Part shown: positions 34,945-43,839 of the stretch, in pieces
Layout: every line of letters starts with the position of its first letter
How positions within the stretch are numbered: the stretch's first letter is position 1
DNA from: Mycolicibacterium tusciae JS617
Lineage (GTDB): Bacteria; Actinomycetota; Actinomycetes; Mycobacteriales; Mycobacteriaceae
Reading direction: 5' to 3'
Assembly: GCF_000243415.2 (NCBI RefSeq)
Contig: NZ_KI912270.1
Coordinates: forward strand, 3,162,001 to 3,226,000
DNA: 64,000 nucleotides
The notes under the pieces: model-generated
Told to the model about the DNA's origin: nothing
The model's database searches: none
The model's input: only the letters and a program-made list of their open reading frames with translations
Program-made: the position numbers and the translations under genes

Positions 34945-35934
34945 GTGGCGGAGATGGTCATCGCGCTCAACCCGGATGAGGATTCCCGGCTGCCGTATCT
35001 GCTGCGGCTTCCGCAGCCCGGCGGCGACCTGCTGTTTCGGACGTCGGGGACGTGGCCGCGGGTCAAGGCGCTGTACTGCCACCCGGTGAGCCTCGACGAA
35101 TGGCCTGCCGATGCGGAGATCATCGAACGCGCCGAACTGCGCTCGTGTCAGCGCCGCGGTGGGGCCATCGATGTGATTCTGCAGCGCGCGAGGGAGAACC
35201 GCTCCCAGCTGGTGTTCACCACAGCACGCGGCCGCGACGCCGTCTTCTGGCAGGCGCCGCGCACCCGCAAGCAGGCACGTCCGAACGTGCGTACCCCGAC
35301 CGCGCGCGCCCAGGGCATCGAGGGGCTGCAGATCCTGGTCGACTCACACGAGCGGTATGCCTACCGGTTTGGCACCCAGCAGGCGAGCACCGTCGCGCGG
35401 GCGCTGCCGTGCGGAGACTACGGTCTCGAGGTCGACGGACAGTTGGTCGCCAGCGTGGAACGCAAGTCTCTGGCCGATCTGGTCTCCAGTCTGACCAATG
35501 GCAAGCTGCGCTATCAGGTCGCCGATCTGGCTGCACTGCCGCGCGCGGCCGTTGTCGTGGAGGACCGCTACTCACAGGTGTTCAAGCTCGACTATGTCCG
35601 TCCCGCCGTGGTCGCCGACGGGCTGGCCGAACTGCAGATCCGCTGGCCCAACGTGGCGATCGTGTTCTGCGAGACCCGTCAGCTCGCCGAGGAATGGACC
35701 TACCGGTTCCTCGCCGCCGCGCATACCTGGGCGGCCGCTGAAGACGCGGCGCTGCAACGTATCTCGCCCACTATGCTCACGGTTGCCGATCGCGATCAGG
35801 CGGCCGCAGCGCCCGAGCCGAACACCGCTGAGGTTCGGGCCTGGGCGCGCACCGCCGGGCTCGCCGTCCCCGACCGCGGCAAGCTTCGCCCCGACATCTG
35901 GCAGGCCTGGCACGCCGCCAACGACCCACAGTGA
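34945..35934 (+). CDS. ERCC4-type nuclease fused to an Lsr2-like DNA-binding domain
   Basis: A 329-residue protein. An N-terminal region (1-125) ends near a basic segment. An ERCC4/XPF-type nuclease domain follows, with Asp133, Glu136-Arg137, Gly-Asp158-Tyr and the signature Glu172-Arg173-Lys174 ... Asp178. A C-terminal stretch (about 295-326) resembles the Lsr2 DNA-binding tail (Val-Arg-Ala-Trp-Ala-Arg; Asp-Arg-Gly-Lys), which in Lsr2 targets AT-rich foreign DNA. GTG 34945 or ATG 34954 fits the family N-terminus; a GTG at 34909 is also open. It lies between jetA and jetB on the same strand and could supply nuclease activity to the system, though homologues also exist alone. Confidence 0.85.
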   Translation: MAEMVIALNPDEDSRLPYLLRLPQPGGDLLFRTSGTWPRVKALYCHPVSLDEWPADAEIIERAELRSCQRRGGAIDVILQRARENRSQLVFTTARGRDAVFWQAPRTRKQARPNVRTPTARAQGIEGLQILVDSHERYAYRFGTQQASTVARALPCGDYGLEVDGQLVASVERKSLADLVSSLTNGKLRYQVADLAALPRAAVVVEDRYSQVFKLDYVRPAVVADGLAELQIRWPNVAIVFCETRQLAEEWTYRFLAAAHTWAAAEDAALQRISPTMLTVADRDQAAAAPEPNTAEVRAWARTAGLAVPDRGKLRPDIWQAWHAANDPQ

Positions 35935-36012
35935 CCGGACCCTCCGGCTGCGCCACACGCTCGTGCCGCACTCGCCGCCGTCGTCCGCGGCGGCGCGTTC
36001 GGTCGACTTTCG

Positions 36013-36098
36013 AGTTGCCAAGCTCCGAGCGACATAGTCGCTGATGGTGGGACAAGCCGTCGTAGTTGAGCGACAGAGTCGCTCAGAGGCTGGCAACT
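36013..36098. repeat. Interspersed palindromic repeat element, copy A
   Basis: An 86-base element bounded by AGTTGCCA (36013-36020) and TGGCAACT (36091-36098). It contains two internal inverted repeats, AGCGAC-ATA-GTCGCT (36028-36042) and GAGCGAC-AGA-GTCGCTC (36068-36084). Its reverse complement aligns along its length with the element at 61141-61220, including the shared block TGTCGCTCAACTAC and the AGCTTGGCA end. Size, terminal repeats and location between genes suggest a MITE- or REP-like element. Confidence 0.75.
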
Positions 36099-36310
36099 TG
36101 GATAGTGCCTCCGGCCCCTCATCGGGCCGCACAAGCCGAACTATATGCGCCGGAAGCCCCCTCGGGACGTGGCCACCGAACATCACCTGCCTCATGCTTC
36201 ACAGCAGCACCGTCCACCCGTGATGCCTTGGGACGCAGGATTTCCGCTGACGTCGGCAAACCGGTGACGCCGCTAATTCACCGCCGACACGAGCCTCTCC
36301 CGTGCCCAAC

Positions 36311-36333
36311 ATGTCGGAACGGTGACCTATGTT
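36311..36333 (+). promoter_or_regulatory. PafBC-like promoter of jetB
   Basis: ATGTCGGAA (36311-36319), eight bases, TATGTT (36328-36333). The TGTCG core, spacing and -10 fit tTGTCRGTG-N8-TAnnnT; the GTG part is weaker. The CCGCCGACACG box begins exactly 30 bases upstream, as at jetC. Confidence 0.6.
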
Positions 36334-36369
36334 GGGGCGTCCGACCAATAACAGAGCGAGGAAATGCAC

Positions 36370-37059
36370 GTGACCACAGAAGCCGACATCGACTTCTCCT
36401 CCCTCCCCCAGGTCGACCAACAGACCGCCCGGCCGCCCGGCATCCGCCGTCCCCGATTCGACGGTGACGTCTCCGAACTCCCCGACCGCGCCTGCTGGGC
36501 ATTGCAACACCTGCTCACCCGCCGCTACCTCAGCGCCGAGGCCGACGCCGACGTCTACAGCTGGGTCCTCGAATACCGGAAGGAACTCGCCGTCCGGCTC
36601 TCCGAACTCGACCTGATCCTGCGCATCGTCGACGGCACCGACATCGCGTTCATCGAACAGGCCCGCTACGAATCCTCCAGGGGCATCAAGGTTCTGCGCC
36701 GCGAGCCGCTGGGTACCTACGACTCCATCCTCGCGCTGCATCTCGCCCAGATGATGCGTGCCGCCGCCGGACAGAGCGTCCTCATCAGCCGCGAAGAGAT
36801 GCACGGCCTGTTCTCCGCCATCCTCAACGACACCGACCGCGACGCCGTCACCTTCGCCGCCCGCATCGACGCCGCCATCGCCCGCCTCACCGGCCTGGAG
36901 ATCCTGCGCAAGAGCCGCGACGACGAGGACAGCTACACCATCTCCCCCGTCATCACCGCCATCATGACCGCCTCGGTCATCACCGAGTTGCAGCAGCAGT
37001 TCGAACAGCTCCTCAACGGCGGCGCGCCCGCCGAAGGCGACGAGGGCGAAGACGAGTAA
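36370..37059 (+). CDS. jetB: Wadjet protein JetB (DUF4194, MksE-like)
   Basis: A 229-residue DUF4194 protein of typical size. It is a winged-helix KITE-like subunit that binds the JetA kleisin and contacts DNA in the complex. Residues about 45-210 hold the conserved Leu-Leu-Thr-Arg-Arg-Tyr-Leu-Ser, Leu-Asp-Leu-Ile-Leu-Arg-Ile-Val and Ile-Leu-Arg-Lys-Ser-Arg segments; the last 20 residues are acidic. GTG 36370 has GAGGA at good distance; ATG 36364 is an alternative two codons earlier. The stop lies six bases from the stop of the convergent LppA-type lipoprotein gene. Confidence 0.88.
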   Translation: MTTEADIDFSSLPQVDQQTARPPGIRRPRFDGDVSELPDRACWALQHLLTRRYLSAEADADVYSWVLEYRKELAVRLSELDLILRIVDGTDIAFIEQARYESSRGIKVLRREPLGTYDSILALHLAQMMRAAAGQSVLISREEMHGLFSAILNDTDRDAVTFAARIDAAIARLTGLEILRKSRDDEDSYTISPVITAIMTASVITELQQQFEQLLNGGAPAEGDEGEDE

Positions 37060-37065
37060 CGCCTC

Positions 37066-37623
37066 TTACTTGGGCGCTCCGTCGGACTCACTGAGCCGAC
37101 AGTCGGACTTGGCGGTGAGCGTCGATGCCTTCTGGGTGCCCAACCGGAACTCGACACCGTCGGGCCCGGCGATATAGACGTCATGGTCGGCGGGATTGTC
37201 CTTGAACGTCCCGAACTCCGATGCTCCCACTTGCGCGGCACCATCTTTGAGGATCTGCAGTGCCTGCGGCCACACGGCGTCGGGAATCGGGCCGCTGAAA
37301 ACGGCCATGAGATACGCCTGCTTGGCGTTCGTCTCGGCGTATTCACCGCCGCACCCCACCCAGGTGTTCTGTTCGATGATGAAGGTCGTGCCGGGCGTCA
37401 GCGCGGCGATGCTGCCGGCCATGTTCTGAACGGCTGCTTGGTATTCCGCCTGCGCGGCTTCCAGGGAGGGTTTGGACTGCAGCTCCTGTTCGAGCTGCGC
37501 TGAGTCGGTTTCAGACACGCTGGTGGACTCTCCTCCCGTACTCGTCGATCCGTCGCACCCGGCGACGCCCGCCACGCAGACAAGGCTGAATGCCAAGCCC
37601 ACGACCATCTTTCGTAGCGTCAC
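37066..37623 (-). CDS. LppA-like lipoprotein
   Basis: A 185-residue lipoprotein with lipobox Ala-Gly-Cys at residue 23. The domain resembles mycobacterial LppA: Tyr-x-Ala-Ala near the helix, Cys-Gly-Gly-Glu-Tyr-Ala-Glu, Gly-Pro-Asp-Gly-Val-Glu-Phe-Arg-Leu and a final Asp-Cys-Arg. It should be anchored on the outer face of the plasma membrane. GTG 37623 overlaps the stop of the upstream hydrolase gene (GTGA), so it belongs to the EspC-hydrolase-lipoprotein cassette. Molecular role unknown. Confidence 0.82.
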   Translation of the reverse strand: MTLRKMVVGLAFSLVCVAGVAGCDGSTSTGGESTSVSETDSAQLEQELQSKPSLEAAQAEYQAAVQNMAGSIAALTPGTTFIIEQNTWVGCGGEYAETNAKQAYLMAVFSGPIPDAVWPQALQILKDGAAQVGASEFGTFKDNPADHDVYIAGPDGVEFRLGTQKASTLTAKSDCRLSESDGAPK

Positions 37624-39266
37624 CGGAAGGGGACCCCCGGTAGCAATGGGGGTGTCGGCGGCGCTACGGGCGGCGGTGGCGGTGGCGCAAGGACCTGGTT
37701 GTCCGGCAACCCGGCCACGACCGCGGCCAAGTTATAGCCGGACATGCGCAACTGGTTGTCGCTTCCCAGCCGGGCGTAATCCGAGTGCGAGTGAACGCCC
37801 TCCCGGACGACTCCGCCCGGATCGGGCCCGGCTGCCGCCGACAGTTCGGGGAACATTCCGGCGTACGGGTTGACCCCCCACCCGTGCAGCGGGGCCAGCT
37901 CCGCCACGGCGCCTGAGATCGGATCATCCATCCCGCGCATCACATAAGCATGCCCTGCGCCGAGCCCCAACTGGTCGGAACTCGTCAGCTCCAAGCCCGG
38001 TGAACCGTAAAACACGACGTCGTTCACGGGATGCAGCCCTTGGGCATTGAGCTCTTGCAGGGCCAACGATGACGTCAACGAGCCATAGGAATGTCCGAGC
38101 AAGGTCAGGTGACCGTCGGGGTTGTTGGCGCGGACCTGTTCGAGATACGACGACAGGCTGTCGGCCCCCAGTCGGGCCTGCCCGTCCCCCATGGTGGCCA
38201 AGGCATCCGCCGGGCTGAGCGTGTTGATCGGGTTGGGCGGCGGGTCGTAGCCCATCCAGGCGACCGTCGCCGCCGAGCCGGGCAGACCGGCGTTCCTCAA
38301 CTGGCGCTGCGCTTCGAGTTGGAGGTTGGACGCCTCGGTGACCATGTCGGGCAACGAGCCCTTGGCGGTCGAGCCGATCCCGGGAACCGTGACCGAGACG
38401 TTGCGCGCGGTGTCGGGGTTGCCCACCGCGACCGCGGCCAGCACCGGCCTTCCGGTCCCGGTGCGCGGATCGAACACGGTCAGGTAGGTCTCGGGGGCCT
38501 TCCCCAGCGCGTCATGGACGGCGTTCAATTCGCCGAGACGCGACTTGGCGCCGTCCAATTGGCCCTTGAGGTCATTGAGCCGATCCAGCGCCCCCGCACT
38601 GTGGTCTCCGGTCGTGTACGCCTGCCGGGCCAGCTCGTCGATCTGATGCTGCAACTGATCCACGCGCGCCTGCGTGCCGGCTCGTTCGCGCTCCAGCGCC
38701 GCTTCGTTCGCATCACTGGCGACCTGAGTCGGCGTCAATCCCTCCGCGCCGACCGGCGGGCCCGCCTGCGGAATGGGTGTCTTGCCGGTCGCCATGTTGA
38801 TGGCATTGGCCAAGTCGTCATCGATGCCGGCCGCCTCGGCCAACAGTGCCGTCAGTTGTGGTTGTAGTTCCGCTTGGGCCAGGGCCGCATCCGCTTTCGT
38901 GATGGTCGAACCCGCCGCGGGGACAAAGGCATTGGATGTCGCGTCGAGTTCCATCCCGAGCTGATGGGCGCGGTTTCGAAGATTGGTCAGCTTGCCCTTG
39001 AGGGTCTCGATGTCGTCGGCGGCCCGGTCGGCCGCCCTGGCCACCGCAAGCGCTTCCGCGCCGTGCGCGTCGAGATCCTTGCGCGTCTGGTCGATGGAGT
39101 CCCTAGCGGCTCGCGACGCGTCGCCTCCCCACGTCCCGAAGGCGGGAAGTTGCGCGATGCCGTCGGCTGCTTCGCGCGCCGCTTCGGCGCGACTGCGGGT
39201 GGCGTGGAACACCTCGCGCACGTCGCCCGCATTCCAGCGGTCGATGTCGGCGACGGAGACGGTCAC
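37620..39266 (-). CDS. Type VII substrate-like protein with C-terminal alpha/beta hydrolase domain
   Basis: A 548-residue protein. Residues 1-170 are an EspA/WXG100-like helical delivery domain (Phe-Gly-Thr-Trp-Gly-Gly-Asp near residue 44, ending Asp-Asp-Asp-Leu-Ala). A helical linker and an alpha/beta hydrolase of the DUF1023 type follow, with nucleophile elbow Gly-His-Ser-Tyr-Gly-Ser near residue 395. The tail is Pro-rich. The N-terminal module is paralogous to those of the TNT toxin (6985) and the TPR protein (53196). Probably exported by an ESX system together with the small EspC-like partner; substrate unknown. Confidence 0.85.
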   Translation of the reverse strand: MTVSVADIDRWNAGDVREVFHATRSRAEAAREAADGIAQLPAFGTWGGDASRAARDSIDQTRKDLDAHGAEALAVARAADRAADDIETLKGKLTNLRNRAHQLGMELDATSNAFVPAAGSTITKADAALAQAELQPQLTALLAEAAGIDDDLANAINMATGKTPIPQAGPPVGAEGLTPTQVASDANEAALERERAGTQARVDQLQHQIDELARQAYTTGDHSAGALDRLNDLKGQLDGAKSRLGELNAVHDALGKAPETYLTVFDPRTGTGRPVLAAVAVGNPDTARNVSVTVPGIGSTAKGSLPDMVTEASNLQLEAQRQLRNAGLPGSAATVAWMGYDPPPNPINTLSPADALATMGDGQARLGADSLSSYLEQVRANNPDGHLTLLGHSYGSLTSSLALQELNAQGLHPVNDVVFYGSPGLELTSSDQLGLGAGHAYVMRGMDDPISGAVAELAPLHGWGVNPYAGMFPELSAAAGPDPGGVVREGVHSHSDYARLGSDNQLRMSGYNLAAVVAGLPDNQVLAPPPPPPVAPPTPPLLPGVPFR

Positions 39267-39276
39267 GGTGGCCGCG

Positions 39277-39606
39277 CTACAGCCCTAGGTCGAGGTCACT
39301 TACGGCTTGCTCTGCGCGATTGATGTCCGTCGCCCCGTCGTCGTCCGCCCGTACGTACGCGGCCGCACCGGTACGCAGCCCGTGCGAGTGGTCGACCATG
39401 CGGCCGAACATCGCCGACGTGTCCGCCTGCCACTTCCCCACGGCGTCGGTCAACGCCGCCGCCGACCCCATCGGCAAACCGGCCTGCGCTGCCTCCATGC
39501 GACCGTCCGCCTCGAGGTGGCGGGCGTGGACGTTGTCGGCGTGGACGTCGACGGTGGCAGCCGAGATGTGCAAGTCCTCGGGAGTCACCCTGACTTCGTC
39601 AGGCAC
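39277..39606 (-). CDS. EspC-like type VII secretion substrate
   Basis: A 109-residue DUF2580/EspC-like helical protein (Val-Thr-Pro-Glu-Asp-Leu-His; a central Trp in Gly-Lys-Trp-Gln-Ala-Asp; C-terminal Tyr-Val-Arg-Ala-Asp). GTG 39606 was chosen for the GAGAGGAG six bases upstream. It lies ten bases before the hydrolase gene and is probably its secretion partner. It is divergent from jetC. Confidence 0.85.
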   Translation of the reverse strand: MPDEVRVTPEDLHISAATVDVHADNVHARHLEADGRMEAAQAGLPMGSAAALTDAVGKWQADTSAMFGRMVDHSHGLRTGAAAYVRADDDGATDINRAEQAVSDLDLGL

Positions 39607-39819
39607 GGCCGCTCCTCTCCTCCCGAGCAAATCGCATCACCGCCACAATACTGCTTGCGACCGGTACCGATCGACGCCAAAGTGGAGCTGAGCCGGGCTG
39701 GCTGCCGTGGTGCATCTGCGAGCCCCAGCAGCACCATAAATCTCGTGTTTCACAATGGCATCTGGGTGAAGCCGAGCGGTCGCAATACTCCGCCGACACG
39801 GCCCCTTCCCGCGCCAGAG

Positions 39820-39842
39820 TTGTCGTCCCCGTCGCCTATGTT
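39820..39842 (+). promoter_or_regulatory. PafBC-like promoter of jetC
   Basis: TTGTCGTCC (39820-39828), eight bases, TATGTT (39837-39842). The first six bases of tTGTCRGTG match fully, then the GTG part is lost. The CCGCCGACACG box (39790-39800) lies exactly 30 bases upstream of the TTGTCG, as at jetB, so the two regions are related over about 75 bases. Confidence 0.62.
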
Positions 39843-39874
39843 GGGCGTCCAGACCAACAACCCAGAGGACGACG

Positions 39875-42800
39875 TTGATTGAGCAGTTCCACCTGTCCCG
39901 GCTGCAGGTCATCAACTGGGGCGTGTTCGACGGCTACCACTCCATCCCGTTCAGCAGCGGCGGCGCGCTGATCGCCGGCGCCTCCGGCAGCGGCAAGTCC
40001 TCTCTGCTCGACGCGATATCGCTGGGCTTCCTGCCGTTCAACCGCCGCAATTTCAACGCCTCCGGCGACAACACCGCCGCCGGATCCAGCGCCGGGCGCC
40101 GCACCGTCGACAAGTACGTCCGCGGCGCCTGGGGCCAGCGCAGCGACGGCGGCACCAGCCGCGTCATGTATCTGCGTGGCGACGGCACCGCCTGGTCGGC
40201 CGTCGCGGTCACCTACGCCAGCGACTCCGGGCGTACCGTCACCGGCCTGGTACTCAAATGGCTCACCGGCGAGTCGCGCAACGACTCGTCGAGCCGCTTC
40301 ATCCTCGGCGACGGCGACCTCGACATCGAAGACGTCTGCAACCGCTGGGCCTCGGGCCGCTTCGACGCGAAAGTCTTCACAGGGGACTGGCGCTTCTCCA
40401 CCAAGGTCGAATCCCAGTACCTCGCCCAGCTGTACGCCACCATCGGCATTCGCGCCTCCGACGCCGCCCAGCAGCTGCTCGGTAAGGCCAAGTCGCTGAA
40501 AAGCGTTGGTGGACTTGAGCAGTTCGTCCGCGAGTTCATGCTCGACGAACCCGACAGCCTGGCCCGGCTGCCCGAGGCGCTCAAGCAGATCGACCCGCTG
40601 GTCGAGGCCCGCGAACTGCTGGCCGTCGCGCAGAAGAAACGCAAGATCCTCGGCGACATCGAGGCCATCCAGCACCGCTACACCTCCGAGTCCTCCGACC
40701 TCGGCATCATCGACCTCGTCGACGCGCCGATGGTGCGCGCATTCACCGACCACGTCCGTGCTGAGCAGATCCCTGACCAGATTTCCGGGCTGGACAGCAC
40801 CATCGATCAGCTCGAGAACGAGTACGAGGACGTCACCCGCAGCCTCAATCTGGCCAAGGCGGAAGCGGATTCGCTCAACGCACAGATCAGCGGGTCCAGC
40901 GCGAACATCGCCCCGCTGCAGTCCCAGGTCACCGCCGCCGAGACCGAGGCCGAGCAGGTCGAGCGCCGCCGATCCGCCTACGAGGACCTGCTCACCGCCC
41001 AGGACGTCGAGATTCCGGACACCGCCGACGAGTTCTGGAACCTCCGCGAGGAACTGCTCACCCAGGCCACCGAACTGCTCGCCAAGGTCGAACGGAATCG
41101 CGAGGCATCCACCGACGCCGAGTACGCCCAGAAATCGGCCCGCATCGCGCGCGACGACGCCGCCAAGGAACTCAAACGCGTCGAGCATGTCGGCTCGGCA
41201 CTGCCGGAGTTCGCCATCGCGATGCGCGACCACATCTGCGCGGCCATCAAAGCCGACTCCGCCGAGCTGCCCTACATCGCCGAACTGCTCGACCTGAAGC
41301 CCGACCAGACCCGTTGGCGCACCGCCGTCGAGAAGGTCTTGAGAGGGGCCGGGCTGCGGCTGCTGGTGCCCGACCAGCACTGGGAGAAGGTGCTGCGCTT
41401 CGTCAACGAGACCGACATGCGCGGCCGCCTGCAGCTGCACCACGTCCGCGCGAAGTTCCTCGGCGCAGAGCCGGCAGACCCCGAGCCGAACACGTTGGCG
41501 GGCAAGCTCTTCGCCGTCGACCCCGCGCATCCGTGCGCGGCCGAGGCCGTCGACGTCATCACAGCAGCCGGCGACCACATCTGCGTCGACACCCCCGACG
41601 TGTTCGCCCGCTTCCGCCGCGCGGTCACCGACACCGGGTTGTACAAGGACTCCGACCGGCTCGCCGTCAAGGACGACCGCAAAGCCGTCAGGCAGTCCGA
41701 ATACCTGTACCAGGGTGACGTCACCGCGAAGATCAACGCGCTGACGTTGGAACTCGCCACCGCCGAGGACGCGTACCAGAAGGCCCGCCGCGTCGCGGAC
41801 GACATCGCCGCGCAACGCCAGCAGTGGCGCGACCGCGCGACCGCGTGCAAGGCGATCTGCGAGCAGTACCCGCAGTGGAGCCAGATCGACACCGAGACCG
41901 CCGACGGGCACGCCGAGCGGTTGCGCGAACAGTACGAACTGCTGCTCGCCGAGAACCCCGACCTGGACGCGCTCAATGCGCGCGCCGACGAATGCTGGTC
42001 GCAGATCCAGAAATTCATGACGCGCCGAGGCGCGATCCAGACCCGGCGCGACGGCCTCGACGATCGCCGCACCCGGTTGATGGAGCTGGCCGAGCGGCTG
42101 TCGCCGGCGTTCGTGTCCGAACCGCTGACCGAGCTGCTGCACCGCTACGCCGCGCAGCTGCCCGTCTCGCTCGAGTTGCTCGATCCCGAACCGCACCGCG
42201 ATGCGTTGTTGACGTCGATCAAGAAGGATCGTGAGCAGTTGCGCGAGAGCCGGCGTCGGTCTTACGACGAGCTGGCCCGCATCCTCAACACGTTCGACAC
42301 GTCGTTCCCCGATGCGATTCCGAACGACAGCGAGGACTTCGACGAGCGGGTGCACGACTACGTCGCGCTGTGCCGCCACATCGACGAGCGCGAATTGCCC
42401 GAGGCCTACGAGCGGATGATGCGCCTGGTCACCGAGCAGGCGCCCGACGCGATCCTCACGCTGCACCGCGTCGCCGAGCAGGAGACGCGGCGCATTGCCG
42501 AGCAGATCAACCGCGTCAACACCGGACTGGGCTCGGTGGAGTTCAATCGCGGCACCCGGCTCACGCTGCGCGCCACCCCGCGGCAGCTGCCCGCGGTCAC
42601 CGAGCTCACCGAGATCGTGCGGTCGATCTCGCGACGCATCGCCGAGGTGGGGCTGGGCGACAAGCAGGCGATCCTCGACCAGTACGCGGACATTCTGCGG
42701 CTGCGCAACCGGTTGGCATCCACCGCACCGGAAGACAAGGCGTGGACGCGCGACGCGCTCGACGTGCGCAACCGGTTTACGTTCGACTGCGCGGAGTGGG

Positions 42801-43252
42801 CGGGCGACGAGTTGATCCGCACCCACAGCAACGCGGGCGACAACTCCGGCGGTGAGCAGGAGAAGCTGATGGCGTTCTGCCTCGCGGGCGCGCTGAGCTT
42901 CAACCTGGCCAGCCCCGAAAGTACGGACAACACACCGGTGTTCGCGCAGCTGATGCTCGACGAGGCGTTCAGCAAGTCCGATCCGCAGTTCGCGCAGCAG
43001 GCGCTGTCGGCGTTCCGCAAGTTCGGCTTCCAGTTGGTGATCGTGGCGACGGTGCAGAACGCCACGACGATCCAGCCCTACATCGACAGCGTGGTGATGG
43101 TGTCCAAGACCGAAGCGACGGGCCGAAACGTCCGCCCCGTCGCGACCGTCGCCACCAGGACCATCTCGGAGTTCACGTCGATCAAGCAGGAGATGCGCAA
43201 GACGGCTGCGAAGGTGCCTGCCGGGGTCTGGTTCTTGAATCAGCGAAGGTAG
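39875..43252 (+). CDS. jetC: Wadjet protein JetC (MksB-like SMC ATPase)
   Basis: A 1125-residue SMC-like protein. Head motifs: Walker A Gly35-Ala-Ser-Gly-Ser-Gly-Lys41-Ser; ABC signature near the C-terminus (Asn-Ser-Gly-Gly-Glu-Gln-Glu-Lys-Leu); Walker B Leu-Met-Leu-Asp-Glu-Ala-Phe. Two long coiled-coil arms (about 280-460 and 680-900) flank a hinge. It is the loop-extruding motor of Wadjet. TTG 39875 follows AGAGGA. In typical loci jetD (DUF3322/DUF2220 nuclease) comes next; here the following gene is a convergent exported protein overlapping by 13 bases. Confidence 0.93.
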   Translation: MIEQFHLSRLQVINWGVFDGYHSIPFSSGGALIAGASGSGKSSLLDAISLGFLPFNRRNFNASGDNTAAGSSAGRRTVDKYVRGAWGQRSDGGTSRVMYLRGDGTAWSAVAVTYASDSGRTVTGLVLKWLTGESRNDSSSRFILGDGDLDIEDVCNRWASGRFDAKVFTGDWRFSTKVESQYLAQLYATIGIRASDAAQQLLGKAKSLKSVGGLEQFVREFMLDEPDSLARLPEALKQIDPLVEARELLAVAQKKRKILGDIEAIQHRYTSESSDLGIIDLVDAPMVRAFTDHVRAEQIPDQISGLDSTIDQLENEYEDVTRSLNLAKAEADSLNAQISGSSANIAPLQSQVTAAETEAEQVERRRSAYEDLLTAQDVEIPDTADEFWNLREELLTQATELLAKVERNREASTDAEYAQKSARIARDDAAKELKRVEHVGSALPEFAIAMRDHICAAIKADSAELPYIAELLDLKPDQTRWRTAVEKVLRGAGLRLLVPDQHWEKVLRFVNETDMRGRLQLHHVRAKFLGAEPADPEPNTLAGKLFAVDPAHPCAAEAVDVITAAGDHICVDTPDVFARFRRAVTDTGLYKDSDRLAVKDDRKAVRQSEYLYQGDVTAKINALTLELATAEDAYQKARRVADDIAAQRQQWRDRATACKAICEQYPQWSQIDTETADGHAERLREQYELLLAENPDLDALNARADECWSQIQKFMTRRGAIQTRRDGLDDRRTRLMELAERLSPAFVSEPLTELLHRYAAQLPVSLELLDPEPHRDALLTSIKKDREQLRESRRRSYDELARILNTFDTSFPDAIPNDSEDFDERVHDYVALCRHIDERELPEAYERMMRLVTEQAPDAILTLHRVAEQETRRIAEQINRVNTGLGSVEFNRGTRLTLRATPRQLPAVTELTEIVRSISRRIAEVGLGDKQAILDQYADILRLRNRLASTAPEDKAWTRDALDVRNRFTFDCAEWAGDELIRTHSNAGDNSGGEQEKLMAFCLAGALSFNLASPESTDNTPVFAQLMLDEAFSKSDPQFAQQALSAFRKFGFQLVIVATVQNATTIQPYIDSVVMVSKTEATGRNVRPVATVATRTISEFTSIKQEMRKTAAKVPAGVWFLNQRR

Positions 43253-43839
43253 GTTTGCCCGTCCTGCGGGTATCCGCCGCCGTCGGTGGCGATGTGAACG
43301 TGGTCGTAGTGATTGGCGGTGTCGCCGCCGCGGTCCGTCATCACTCTTTTCGAGCCGTCGGGCTTGTAGATGGTCTGCCGCCAGATGACGTGATTCAGAT
43401 CAAAGCGCTTCCCATTCTGAAGGACATATGCCAGGACGCTGTCGCCGAGCGCTATCCCGGCCGGCGTGCGCGCGTTGGGAATCATCACGTCGATCGCCAT
43501 CCCGTGCGGATGCCATCTCAAGGAATCCGGCCGGACCCCGCCGATGGTGGGGATCTCGGGAAACGCCGCGCTCACCGCGCGAGCCGCCAAGATGGTGTCG
43601 ACCTGCAGTCCCTGCTCCTTCGCGACCCCGATGGGCAAGGTGGGGGGCGGGACCGGGTGCGCCGCCGTGGGAGGCAGTGTTGCGGGTTTCGAGGCCACCA
43701 CCGTCTCGCAGCACAGAGCATCGCTGCTTATGCGTGGATCGGCGTCTGAGCCGACAACGAACAACGTGGCGATGCCGACGCCCGCGGCGACGGCCAGCGG
43801 CGACCGTTTCCGCGTTTTCGGCAATGCGTGTCTTCCCAT
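43240..43839 (-). CDS. Exported peptidoglycan-peptidase-like protein (M15/ARB-07466-like fold)
   Basis: A 199-residue protein with a basic N-terminus and signal-anchor helix (about 13-30), a Pro-rich linker, and a C-terminal domain. That domain has Trp-His-Pro-His-Gly-Met-Ala-Ile-Asp and a final Tyr-Asp-His-Val-His-Ile, the pattern of M15-type zinc peptidases and related mycobacterial exported proteins. The His...Asp...His-x-His set could bind zinc, so cell-wall cleavage is possible but not shown. Its 3' end overlaps jetC. Confidence 0.75.
   Translation of the reverse strand: MGRHALPKTRKRSPLAVAAGVGIATLFVVGSDADPRISSDALCCETVVASKPATLPPTAAHPVPPPTLPIGVAKEQGLQVDTILAARAVSAAFPEIPTIGGVRPDSLRWHPHGMAIDVMIPNARTPAGIALGDSVLAYVLQNGKRFDLNHVIWRQTIYKPDGSKRVMTDRGGDTANHYDHVHIATDGGGYPQDGQTYLR

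Larger units (their letters stand above)
35935..36369. other. Gap between the nuclease gene and jetB: repeat element plus promoter
   Basis: No gene is supported in these 435 bases. They hold a short GC-rich tail, the palindromic repeat element at 36013-36098, about 180 bases without recognisable structure, the CCGCCGACACG box (36281-36291) and the jetB promoter (36311-36333). Confidence 0.6.

Noticed and set aside
36013..36098. Repeat element as a simple intrinsic terminator of the nuclease gene
   Set aside because: It starts about 80 bases after the stop, contains two separate palindromes plus terminal repeats, lacks a U tract, and recurs elsewhere in the window.
39836..42826. A 996-codon open frame opposite jetC
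   Set aside because: Antisense shadow of a high-GC coding sequence; the SMC motifs on the plus strand are decisive.
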